64,000 bases of DNA. Origin: Viola odorata. Lineage: Eukaryota; Streptophyta; Magnoliopsida; Malpighiales; Violaceae. A program made the position numbers and the translations under genes. Position 1 is the first letter of the stretch, and the number at the start of each line of letters is the position of its first letter. The notes beneath the pieces were generated by a model. That model did not search any database, had not been told where the DNA came from, and was given only the letters and a program-made list of their open reading frames with translations. Positions 12,301-25,345 of this stretch are shown in pieces. The stretch is from NCBI GenBank assembly GCA_963691705.1, contig OY829546.1, positions 28,242,040 to 28,306,039 of the forward strand, written 5' to 3'.

Positions 12301-15300
12301 AAGTCACGAGAAGAGTCACAAAAGAGTCACAAAAACAGTCCACAAAAGTGTTAGTCTCGAAATCATATTTCAATACATACCTATTGGAGTCCAATTTCAG
12401 TGAATCTTAGTTCGTTGGAAAGCCCTAACTGTTAGGAATCTAAATCAAGAAGAATCAAGCAATTCGGACATCGGAATCAAAAGTTGTGCTTGGTTTACTA
12501 AACTGTGTTCGCCGAAAATAGATTTCCACTTTCTTGTGTTAAGTTTGATTTAGGTGAATAAAGATGGCAGAAGCAAGGCTTGATGCTAAGAGGGATTGCG
12601 ATACAACCCCTATGCAGAATGAGATTCGAGGGCGAACCTTTGATAAGAGGGAGGGGATCATACGATCCTCGTATCGCAAGCCGCGTGGGCCAAGCAGCGC
12701 GCACGCATAGGCGCACCAGAAAGCCCAAGTCAGCTAGGGTTTGGCGACGACTAGGGTTTGGCAAAGGAGGGTATGGATTAATATTTCCTATTTTATGTAT
12801 TTTTAATTACTATATAGAGTTTTGGCTTATTTAGGGACTATTTATTTAGGGATTATTTATTTTGGAATTATTTATTTAGGAATTATCTATTTAGGAATTA
12901 TCTGTTTAGGAATTATTTATTTCTAAGTTTGTAATTTTCCTAGCCTATTTAAAGGCCTTGCCGTATGAATAAAATAATCTATGATATTTTTGGAAAAAGA
13001 ACGAGACTTTGTCTTTGAGAGGTGCGTCCTCATAAACCGTTCCTATGGAACCTTGTTCTATTCCTAGTATCGCAAGCTGAGAGTAGCCACAAGTAAAGCC
13101 CGATGTTGCTATCTATTGAGTCATTCGTCTTTGAATTGCCAAGAGCACCCAGTCTTGGAGATTCATCGGTTTGACACAAGAACCTCAAGGGATTCGACGT
13201 GAAGTGCCAAGAGCTCTCAGTGTTGGAGTTTCACGGTTTTCTTTGAGTTATGTTTCCGCATTCGAAATCCAAGCTTTGAACTAGATCACAATTTCATTGC
13301 TAAGTCTCTAGGCGACTGGAGCCTTATCAGTTAGTAGCGGAGCTCAAGGCGTTCAAGTTTGGTAACTATCCTTTACTTTTGTCGTTGTGTCAATTAGAGT
13401 CACAAAATCAGTCCACCAAAGTGTCATTACTTTTCTATTTTGAGTCTTTTATTTAAGTCACGAGAAGAGTCACAAAAACAGTCCACAAAAGTGTTAGTCT
13501 CGAAATCATATTTCAATACATACCTATTGGAGTCCAATTTCAGTGAATCTTAGTTCGTTGGAAAGCCCTATCTGTTAGGAATCAAAATCAAGAAGAATCA
13601 AGCAATTCGGACATCAGAATCAAAAGTTGTGCTTGGTTTACTAAACTGTGTTCGCCGAAAATAGATTTCCACTTTCTTGTGTTAAGTTTGATTTAGGTGA
13701 ATAAAGATGGCAGAAGCAAGGCTTGATGCTAAGAGGGATTGCGATACAACCCCTATGCAGAATGAGATTCGAGGGCGAACCTTTGATAAGAGGGAGGGGA
13801 TCATACGATCCTCGTATCGCAAGCCGCGTGGGCCAAGCAGCGCGCACGCATAGGCGCACCAGAAAGCCCAAGTCGGCTAGGGTTTGGCGACGACTAGGGT
13901 TTGGCAAAGGAGGGCCTGGATTAATATATCCTATTTTATGTGTTTTTAATTACTATATAGAGTTTTGGCTTATTTAGGGATTATTTATTTAGGAATTATT
14001 TGTTTAGGAATTATCTATGTAGGAATTATCTGTTTAGGAATTATTTATTTCTAAGTTTGTAATTTTCCTAGCCTATTTAAAGGCCTTGCCGTATGAATAA
14101 AATAATATATGATAATTTTGGAAAAGAATGATACTTTGTCTTTGATAGGTGCGTCCTCATACACCGTTCATTTGGAACCTTGTTCTATTCCTAGTTTCTC
14201 AAGTTGAGAGTAGCCACAAGTAAAGCCCGAACTTGCTATCTATTGAGTCATTCGTCTTTGAATTGCCAAGAGCACCCAGTCTTGGAGATTCATCGGTTTG
14301 ACACAAGAATCTCAAGGGATTCGACGTGAAGTGCCAAAAGCACCCAGTGTTGGAGTTTCACTGTTTTCTTTGAGTTATGTTTCCGCATTCGAAATCCAAG
14401 CTTTGAACTAGATCACAATTTCATTGCTAAGTCTCTAGGCGACTGGAGCCTTATCAGTTGGTAGCGGAGCTCAAGGTGTTCAAGTTTGGTAACTATCCTT
14501 TACTTTTGTCGTTGTGTCAATTAGAGTCACAAAATCAGTCCACCAAAGTGTCATTACTTTTCTATTTTGAGTCTTTTATTTAAGTCACGAGAAGAGTCAC
14601 AAAAGAGTCACAAAAACAGTCCACAAAAGTGTTAGTCTCGAAATCATATTTCAATACATACCTATTGGAGTCCAATTTCAGTGAATCTTTGTTCGTTGGA
14701 AAGCCCTAACTGTTAGGAATCTAAATCAAGAAGAATCAAGCAATTCGGACATCAGAATCAAAAGTTGTGCTTGGTTTACTAAACTGTGTTCGCCGAAAAT
14801 AGATTTCCACTTTCTTGTGTTAAGTTTGATTTAGGTGAATAAAGATGGCAGAAGCAAGGCTTGATGCTAAGAGGGATTGCGATACAACCCCTATGCAGAA
14901 TGAGATTCGAGGGCGAACCTTTGATAAGAGGGAGGGGATCATACGATCCTCGTATCGCAAGCCGCGTGGGCCAAGCAGCGCGCACGCATAGGCGCACCAG
15001 AAAGCCCAAGTCGGCTAGGGTTTGGCGACGACTAGGGTTTGGCAAAGGAGGGTATGGATTAATATTTCCTATTTTATGTATTTTTAATTACTATATAGAG
15101 TTTTGGCTTATTTAGGGACTATTTATTTAGGGATTATTTATTTTGGAATTATTTATTTAGGAATTATCTATTTAGGAATTATCTGTTTAGGAATTATTTA
15201 TTTCTAAGTTTGTAATTTTCCTAGCCTATTTAAAGGCCTTGCCGTATGAATAAAATAATCTATGATATTTTTGGAAAAAGAACGAGACTTTGTCTTTGAG

Positions 15301-16209
15301 AGGTGCGTCCTCATAAACCGTTCCTATGGAACCTTGTTCTATTCCTAGTATCGCAAGCTGAGAGTAGCCACAAGTAAAGCCCGATGTTGCTATCTATTGA
15401 GTCATTCGTCTTTGAATTGCCAAGAGCACCCAGTCTTGGAGATTCATCGGTTTGACACAAGAACCTCAAGGGATTCGACGTGAAGTGCCAAGAGCTCTCA
15501 GTGTTGGAGTTTCACGGTTTTCTTTGAGTTATGTTTCCGCATTCGAAATCCAAGCTTTGAACTAGATCACAATTTCATTGCTAAGTCTCTAGGCGACTGG
15601 AGCCTTATCAGTTAGTAGCGGAGCTCAAGGCGTTCAAGTTTGGTCACTATCCTTTACTTTTGTCGTTGTGTCAATTAGAGTCACAAAATCAGTCCACCAA
15701 AGTGTCATTACTTTTCTATTTTGAGTCTTTCATTTAAGTCACGAGAAGAGTCACAAAAGAGTCACAAAAACAGTCCACAAAAGTGTTAGTCTCGAAATCA
15801 TATTTCAATACATACCTATTGGAGTCCAATTTCAGTGAATCTTAGTTCGTTGGAAAGCCCTATCTGTTAGGAATCAAAATCAAGAAGAATCAAGCAATTC
15901 GGACATCGGAATCAAAAGTTGTGCTTGGTTTACTAAACTGTGTTCGCCGAAAATAGATTTCCACTTTCTTGTGTTAAGTTTGATTTAGGTGAATAAAGAT
16001 GGCAGAAGCAAGGCTTGATGCTAAGAGGGATTGCGATACAACCCCTATGCAGAATGAGATTCGAGGGCGAACCTTTGATAAGAGGGAGGGGATCATACGA
16101 TCCTCGTATCGCAAGCCGCGTGGGCCAAGCAGCGCGCACGCATAGGCGCACCAGAAAGCCCAAGTCGGCTAGGGTTTGGTGACGACTAGGGTTTGGCAAA
16201 GGAGGGCAT
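9339..16209 (+). repeat. Trimeric higher-order repeat, 3435 bp, 2 copies
   Basis: LTR starts 9339, 12774 and 16209 are exactly 3435 bp apart. Private variants recur at that offset: GGAGGGCCTGGATTAATATATCC (10474 and 13909 regions), TTTGGTCACTATCC (12205 and 15640) and GAGTCTTTCATTT (12287 and 15722). Identity ends near 15857, where AGCCCTATCTG replaces AGCCCTAACTG. Confidence 0.85.
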
Positions 16210-18501
16210 GGATTAATATTTCCTATTTTATGTGTTTTTAATTACTATATAGAGTTTTGGCTTATTTAGGGATTATTTATTTAGGAATTATTTATTTAGG
16301 AATTATCTATTTAGGAATTATCTGTTTAGGAATTATTTATTTCTAAGTTTGTAATTTTCCTAGCCTATTTAAAGGCCTTGCCGTATGAATAAAATAATAT
16401 GTGATAATTTTGGAAAAGAATGATACTTTGTCTTTGATAGGTGCGTCCTCATACACCGTTCATATGGAACCTTGTTCTATTCCTAGTTTCTCAAGTTGAG
16501 AGTAGCCACAAGTAAAGCCCGAACTTGCTATCTATTGAGTCATTCGTCTTTGAATTTCCAAGAGCACCCAGTCTTGGAGATTCATCGGTTTGACACAAGA
16601 ATCTCAAGGGATTCGACGTGAAGTGCCAAAAGCACCCAGTGTTGGAGTTTCACTGTTTTCTTTGAGTTATGTTTCCGCATTCGAAATCCAAGCTTTGAAC
16701 TAGATCACAATTTCATTGCTAAGTCTCTAGGCGACTGGAGCCTTATCAGTTGGTAGCGGAGCTCAAGGTGTTCAAGTTTGGTAACTATCCTTTACTTTTG
16801 TCGTTGTGTCAATTAGAGTCACAAAATCAGTCCACCAAAGTGTCATTACTTTTCTATTTTGAGTCTTTTATTTAAGTCACGAGAAGAGTCACAAAAGAGT
16901 CACAAAAATAGTCCACAAAAGTGTTAGTCTCGAAATCATATTTCAATACATACCTATTGGAGTCCAATTTCAGTGAATCTTAGTTCGTTGGAAAGCCCTA
17001 TCTGTTAGGAATCTAAATCAAGAAGAATCAAGCAATTCGGACATCGGAATCAAAAGTTGTGCTTGGTTTACTAAACTGTGTTCGCCGAAAATAGATTTCC
17101 ACTTTCTTGTGTTAAGTTTGATTTAGGTGAATAAAGATGGCAGAAGCAAGGCTTGATGCTAAGAGGGATTGCGATACAACCCCTATGCAGAATGAGATTC
17201 GAGGGCGAACCTTTGATAAGAGGGAGGGGATCATACGATCCTCGTATCGCAAGCCGCGTGGGCCAAGCAGCGCGCACGCATAGGCGCACCAGAAAGACCA
17301 AGTCGGCTAGGGTTTGGCGACGACTAGGGTTTGGCAAAGGAGGGTATGGATTAATATTTCCTATTTTATGTATTTTTAATTACTATATAGAGTTTTGGCT
17401 TATTTAGGGATTATTTATTTAGGGATTATTTATTTTGGAATTATTTATTTAGGAATTATCTATTTAGGAATTATCTGTTTAGGAATTATTTATTTCTAAG
17501 TTTGTAATTTTCCTAGCCTATTTAAAGGCCTTGCCGTATGAATAAAATAATCTATGATATTTTTGGAAAAAGAACGAGACTTTGTCTTTGAGAGGTGCGT
17601 CCTCATAAACCGTTCCTATGGAACCTTGTTCTATTCCTAGTATCGCAAGCTGAGAGTAGCCACAAGTAAAGCCCGATGTTGCTATCTATTGAGTCATTCG
17701 TCTTTGAATTGCCAAGAGCACCCAGTCTTGGAGATTCATCGGTTTGACACAAGAACCTCAAGGGATTCGACGTGAAGTGCCAAGAGCTCTCAGTGTTGGA
17801 GTTTCACGGTTTTCTTTGAGTTATGTTTACGCATTCGAAATCCAAGCTTTGAACTAGATCACAATTTCATTGCTAAAGTCTCTAGGCGACTGGAGCCTTA
17901 TCAGTTAGTAGCGGAGCTCAAGGCGTTCAAGTTTGGTAACTATCCTTTACTTTTGTCGTTGTGTCAATTAGAGTCACAAAATCAGTCCACCAAAGTGTCA
18001 TTACTTTTCTATTTTGAGTCTTTTATTTAAGTCATGAGAAGAGTCACAAAAGAGTCACAAAAACAGTCCACAAAAGTGTTAGTCTCGAAATCATATTTCA
18101 ATACATACCTATTGGAGTCCAATTTCAGTGAATCTTAGTTCGTTGGAAAGCCCTATCTGTTAGGAATCTAAATCAAGAAGAATCAAGCAATTCGGACATC
18201 GGAATCAAAAGTTGTGCTTGGTTTACTAAACTGTGTTCGCCGAAAATAGATTTCCACTTTCTTGTGTTTAGTTTGATTTAGGTGAATAAAGATGGCAGAA
18301 GCAAGGCTTGATGCTAAGAGGGATTGCGATACGACCCCTATGCAGAATGAGATTCGAGGGCGAACCTTTGATAAGAGGGAGGGGATCATACGATCCTCGT
18401 ATCGCAAGCCGCGTGGGCCAAGCAGCGCGCACGCATAGGCGCACCAGAAAGACCAAGTCGGCTAGGGTTTGGCGACGACTAGGGTTTGGCAAAGGAGGGT
18501 A

Positions 18502-21500
18502 TGGATTAATATTTCCTATTTTATGTATTTTTAATTACTATATAGAGTTTTGGCTTATTTAGGGATTATTTATTTAGGGATTATTTATTTTGGAATTATT
18601 TATTTAGGAATTATCTATTTAGGAATTATCTGTTTAGGAATTATTTATTTCTAAGTTTGTAATTTTCCTAGCCTATTTAAAGGCCTTGCCGTATGAATAA
18701 AATAATCTATGATATTTTTGGAAAAAGAACGAGACTTTGTCTTTGAGAGGTGCGTCCTCATAAACCGTTCCTATGGAACCTTGTTCTATTCCTAGTATCG
18801 CAAGCTGAGAGTAGCCACAAGTAAAGCCCGATGTTGCTATCTATTGAGTCATTCGTCTTTGAATTGCCAAGAGCACCCAGTCTTGGAGATTCATCGGTTT
18901 GACACAAGAACCTCAAGGGATTCGGTGTGAAGTGCCAAGAGCTCTCAGTGTTGGAGTTTCACGGTTTTCTTTGAGTTATGTTTACGCATTCGAAATCCAA
19001 GCTTTGAACTAGATCACAATTTCATTGCTAAAGTCTCTAGGCGACTGGAGCCTTATCAGTTAGTAGCGGAGCTCAAGGCGTTCAAGTTTGGTAACTATCC
19101 TTTACTTTTGTCGTTGTGTCAATTAGAGTCACAAAATCAGTCCACCAAAGTGTCATTACTTTTCTATTTTGAGTCTTTTATTTAAGTCATGAGAAGAGTC
19201 ACAAAAGAGTCACAAAAACAGTCCACAAAAGTGTTAGTCTCGAAATCATATTTCAATACATACCTATTGGAGTCCAATTTCAGTGAATCTTAGTTCGTTG
19301 GAAAGCCCTATATGTTAGGAATCTAAATCAAGAAGAATCAAGCAATTCGGACATCGGAATCAAAAGTTGTGCTTGGTTTACTAAACTGTGTTCGCCGAAA
19401 ATAGATTTCCACTTTCTTGTGTTAAGTTTGATTTAGGTGAATAAAGATGGCAGAGGCAAGGCTTGATGCTAAGAGGGATTGCGATACAACCCCTATGCAG
19501 AATGAGATTCGAGGGCGAACCTTTGATAAGAGGGAGGGAATCATACGATCCTCGTATCGCAAGCCGAGTGGGCCAAGCAGCGCGCACGCATAGGCGCACC
19601 AGAAAGCCCAAGTCGGCTAGGGTTTGGCGACGACTAGGGTTTGGCAAAGGAGGGCATGGATTAATATTTCCTATTTTATGTGTTTTTAATTACTATATAG
19701 AGCTTTGGCTTATTTAGGGATTATTTATTTAGGAATTATTTATTTAGGAATTATCTATTTAGGAATTATCTGTTTAGGAATTATTTATTTCTAAGTTTGT
19801 AATTTTCCTAGCCTATTTAAAGGCCTTGCCGTATGAATAAAATAATATATGATAATTTTGGAAAAGAATGATACTTTGTCTTTGATAGGTGCGTCCTCAT
19901 ACACCGTTCATATGGAACCTTGTTCTATTCCTAATTTCTCAAGTTGAGAGTAGCCACAAGTAAAGCCCGAACTTGCTATCTATTGAGTCATTCGTCTTTG
20001 AATTGCCAAGAGCACCCAGTCTTGGAGATTCATCGGTTTGACACAAGAATCTCAAGGGATTCGACGTGAAGTGCCAAAAGCACTCAGTGTTGGAGTTTCA
20101 CGGTTTTCTTTGAGTTATGTTTCCGCTTTCGAAATCCAAGCTTTGAACTAGATCACAATTTCATTGCTAAGTCTCTAGGCGACTGGAGCGTTATCAGTTG
20201 GTAGCGGAGCTAAAGGTGTTCAAGTTTGGTAACTATCCTTTACTTTTGTCGTTGTGTCAATTAGAGTCACAAAATCAGTCCACCAAAGTGTCATTACTTT
20301 TCTATTTTGAGTCTTTTATTTAAGTCACGAGAAGAGTCACAAAAACAGTCCACAAAAGTGTTAGTCTCGAAATCATATTTCAATACATACCTATTGGAGT
20401 CCAATTTCTGTGAATCTTCGTTCGTTGGAAAGCCCTAACTGTTAGGAATCTAAATCAAGAAGAATCAAGCAATTCGGACATCGGAATCAAAAGTTGTGCT
20501 TGGTTTACTAAACTGTGTTCGCCGAAAATAGATTTCCACTTTCTTGTGTTAAGTTTGATTTAGGTGAATAAAGATGGCAGAAGCAAGGCTTGATGCTAAG
20601 AGGGATTGCGATACAACCCCTATGCAGAATGAGATTCGAGGGCGAACCTTTGATAAGAGGGAGGGGATCATACGATCCTCGTATCACAAGCCGCGTGGGC
20701 CAAGCAGCGCGCACGCATAGGCGCACCAGAAAGCCCAAGTCTGCTAGGGTTTGGCGACGACTAGGGTTTGGCGAAGGGGGTATGGATTAATATTTCCTAT
20801 TTTATGTATTTTTAATTACTATATAGAGTTTTGGCTTATTTAGGGATTATTTATTTAGGGATTATTTATTTTGGAATTATTTATTTAGGAATTATCTATT
20901 TAGGAATTATCTGTTTAGGAATTATTTATTTCTAAGTTTGTAATTTTCCTAGCCTATTTAAAGGCCTTGCCGTATGAATAAAATAATCTATGATATTTTT
21001 GGAAAAAGAACGAGACTTTGTCTTTGAGAGGTGCGTCCTCATAAACCGTTCCTATGGAACCTTGTTCTATTCCTAGTATCGCAAGCTGAGAGTAGCCACA
21101 AGTAAAGCCCGATGTTGCTATCTATTGAGTCATTCGTCTTTGAATTGCCAAGAGCACCCAGTCTTGGAGATTCATCGGTTTGACACAAGAACCTCAAGGG
21201 ATTCGGTGTGAAGTGCCAAGAGCTCTCAGTGTTGGAGTTTCACGGTTTTCTTTGAGTTATGTTTACGCATTCGAAATCCAAGCTTTGAACTAGATCACAA
21301 TTTCATTGCTAAAGTCTCTAGGCGACTGGAGCCTTATCAGTTAGTAGCGGAGCTCAAGGCGTTCAAGTTTGGTAACTATCCTTTACTTTTGTCGTTGTGT
21401 CAATTAGAGTCACAAAATCAGTCCACCAAAGTGTCATTACTTTTCTATTTTGAGTCTTTTATTTAAGTCATGAGAAGAGTCACAAAAGAGTCACAAAAAC

Positions 21501-24500
21501 AGTCCACAAAAGTGTTAGTCTCGAAATCATATTTCAATACATACCTATTGGAGTCCAATTTCAGTGAATCTTAGTTCGTTGGAAAGCCCTATATGTTAGG
21601 AATCTAAATCAAGAAGAATCAAGCAATTCGGACATCGGAATCAAAAGTTGTGCTTGGTTTACTAAACTGTGTTCGCCGAAAATAGATTTCCACTTTCTTG
21701 TGTTAAGTTTGATTTAGGTGAATAAAGATGGCAGAGGCAAGGCTTGATGCTAAGAGGGATTGCGATACAACCCCTATGCAGAATGAGATTCGAGGGCGAA
21801 CCTTTGATAAGAGGGAGGGAATCATACGATCCTCGTATCGCAAGCCGAGTGGGCCAAGCAGCGCGCACGCATAGGCGCACCAGAAAGCCCAAGTCGGCTA
21901 GGGTTTGGCGACGACTAGGGTTTGGCAAAGGAGGGCATGGATTAATATTTCCTATTTTATGTGTTTTTAATTACTATATAGAGCTTTGGCTTATTTAGGG
22001 ATTATTTATTTAGGAATTATTTATTTAGGAATTATCTATTTAGGAATTATCTGTTTAGGAATTATTTATTTCTAAGTTTGTAATTTTCCTAGCCTATTTA
22101 AAGGCCTTGCCGTATGAATAAAATAATATATGATAATTTTGGAAAAGAATGATACTTTGTCTTTGATAGGTGCGTCCTCATACACCGTTCATATGGAACC
22201 TTGTTCTATTCCTAATTTCTCAAGTTGAGAGTAGCCACAAGTAAAGCCCGAACTTGCTATCTATTGAGTCATTCGTCTTTGAATTGCCAAGAGCACCCAG
22301 TCTTGGAGATTCATCGGTTTGACACAAGAATCTCAAGGGATTCGACGTGAAGTGCCAAAAGCACTCAGTGTTGGAGTTTCACGGTTTTCTTTGAGTTATG
22401 TTTCCGCTTTCGAAATCCAAGCTTTGAACTAGATCACAATTTCATTGCTAAGTCTCTAGGCGACTGGAGCGTTATCAGTTGGTAGCGGAGCTAAAGGTGT
22501 TCAAGTTTGGTAACTATCCTTTACTTTTGTCGTTGTGTCAATTAGAGTCACAAAATCAGTCCACCAAAGTGTCATTACTTTTCTATTTTGAGTCTTTTAT
22601 TTAAGTCACGAGAAGAGTCACAAAAACAGTCCACAAAAGTGTTAGTCTCGAAATCATATTTCAATACATACCTATTGGAGTCCAATTTCTGTGAATCTTC
22701 GTTCGTTGGAAAGCCCTAACTGTTAGGAATCTAAATCAAGAAGAATCAAGCAATTCGGACATCGGAATCAAAAGTTGTGCTTGGTTTACTAAACTGTGTT
22801 CGCCGAAAATAGATTTCCACTTTCTTGTGTTAAGTTTGATTTAGGTGAATAAAGATGGCAGAAGCAAGGCTTGATGCTAAGAGGGATTGCGATACAACCC
22901 CTATGCAGAATGAGATTCGAGGGCGAACCTTTGATAAGAGGGAGGGGATCATACGATCCTCGTATCACAAGCCGCGTGGGCCAAGCAGCGCGCACGCATA
23001 GGCGCACCAGAAAGCCCAAGTCTGCTAGGGTTTGGCGACGACTAGGGTTTGGCGAAGGGGGTATGGATTAATATTTCCTATTTTATGTATTTTTAATTAC
23101 TATATAGAGTTTTGGCTTATTTAGGGATTATTTATTTAGGGATTATTTATTTTGGAATTATTTATTTAGGAATTATCTATTTAGGAATTATCTGTTTAGG
23201 AATTATTTATTTCTAAGTTTGTAATTTTCCTAGCCTATTTAAAGGCCTTGCCGTATGAATAAAATAATCTATGATATTTTTGGAAAAAGAACGAGACTTT
23301 GTCTTTGAGAGGTGCGTCCTCATAAACCGTTCCTATGGAACCTTGTTCTATTCCTAGTATCGCAAGCTGAGAGTAGCCACAAGTAAAGCCCGATGTTGCT
23401 ATCTATTGAGTCATTCGTCTTTGAATTGCCAAGAGCACCCAGTCTTGGAGATTCATCGGTTTGACACAAGAACCTCAAGGGATTCGGTGTGAAGTGCCAA
23501 GAGCTCTCAGTGTTGGAGTTTCACGGTTTTCTTTGAGTTATGTTTACGCATTCGAAATCCAAGCTTTGAACTAGATCACAATTTCATTGCTAAAGTCTCT
23601 AGGCGACTGGAGCCTTATCAGTTAGTAGCGGAGCTCAAGGCGTTCAAGTTTGGTAACTATCCTTTACTTTTGTCGTTGTGTCAATTAGAGTCACAAAATC
23701 AGTCCACCAAAGTGTCATTACTTTTCTATTTTGAGTCTTTTATTTAAGTCATGAGAAGAGTCACAAAAGAGTCACAAAAACAGTCCACAAAAGTGTTAGT
23801 CTCGAAATCATATTTCAATACATACCTATTGGAGTCCAATTTCAGTGAATCTTAGTTCGTTGGAAAGCCCTATATGTTAGGAATCTAAATCAAGAAGAAT
23901 CAAGCAATTCGGACATCGGAATCAAAAGTTGTGCTTGGTTTACTAAACTGTGTTCGCCGAAAATAGATTTCCACTTTCTTGTGTTAAGTTTGATTTAGGT
24001 GAATAAAGATGGCAGAGGCAAGGCTTGATGCTAAGAGGGATTGCGATACAACCCCTATGCAGAATGAGATTCGAGGGCGAACCTTTGATAAGAGGGAGGG
24101 AATCATACGATCCTCGTATCGCAAGCCGAGTGGGCCAAGCAGCGCGCACGCATAGGCGCACCAGAAAGCCCAAGTCGGCTAGGGTTTGGCGACGACTAGG
24201 GTTTGGCAAAGGAGGGCATGGATTAATATTTCCTATTTTATGTGTTTTTAATTACTATATAGAGCTTTGGCTTATTTAGGGATTATTTATTTAGGAATTA
24301 TTTATTTAGGAATTATCTATTTAGGAATTATCTGTTTAGGAATTATTTATTTCTAAGTTTGTAATTTTCCTAGCCTATTTAAAGGCCTTGCCGTATGAAT
24401 AAAATAATATATGATAATTTTGGAAAAGAATGATACTTTGTCTTTGATAGGTGCGTCCTCATACACCGTTCATATGGAACCTTGTTCTATTCCTAATTTC

Positions 24501-25345
24501 TCAAGTTGAGAGTAGCCACAAGTAAAGCCCGAACTTGCTATCTATTGAGTCATTCGTCTTTGAATTGCCAAGAGCACCCAGTCTTGGAGATTCATCGGTT
24601 TGACACAAGAATCTCAAGGGATTCGACGTGAAGTGCCAAAAGCACTCAGTGTTGGAGTTTCACGGTTTTCTTTGAGTTATGTTTCCGCTTTCGAAATCCA
24701 AGCTTTGAACTAGATCACAATTTCATTGCTAAGTCTCTAGGCGACTGGAGCGTTATCAGTTGGTAGCGGAGCTAAAGGTGTTCAAGTTTGGTAACTATCC
24801 TTTACTTTTGTCGTTGTGTCAATTAGAGTCACAAAATCAGTCCACCAAAGTGTCATTACTTTTCTATTTTGAGTCTTTTATTTAAGTCACGAGAAGAGTC
24901 ACAAAAACAGTCCACAAAAGTGTTAGTCTCGAAATCATATTTCAATACATACCTATTGGAGTCCAATTTCTGTGAATCTTCGTTCGTTGGAAAGCCCTAA
25001 CTGTTAGGAATCTAAATCAAGAAGAATCAAGCAATTCGGACATCGGAATCAAAAGTTGTGCTTGGTTTACTAAACTGTGTTCGCCGAAAATAGATTTCCA
25101 CTTTCTTGTGTTAAGTTTGATTTAGGTGAATAAAGATGGCAGAAGCAAGGCTTGATGCTAAGAGGGATTGCGATACAACCCCTATGCAGAATGAGATTCG
25201 AGGGCGAACCTTTGATAAGAGGGAGGGGATCATACGATCCTCGTATCACAAGCCGCGTGGGCCAAGCAGCGCGCACGCATAGGCGCACCAGAAAGCCCAA
25301 GTCTGCTAGGGTTTGGCGACGACTAGGGTTTGGCGAAGGGGGTAT
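18502..25345 (+). repeat. Dimeric higher-order repeat, 2281 bp, exactly 3 copies
   Basis: Three consecutive 1155+1126-bp dimers occupy exactly 6843 bp. Private markers recur at a 2281-bp offset: GATTCGGTGTGAAG (18922, 21203, 23484 regions), GGCAGAGGCAAGG (19449, 21730, 24011), GAGCGTTATCAG, and TCTGCTAGGG with GCGAAGGGGGTATGG. I saw no difference between copies while reading, though I could not align them base by base. The next dimer (from 25345) lacks the GGTGTG marker, so the amplification ends there. Confidence 0.9.
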
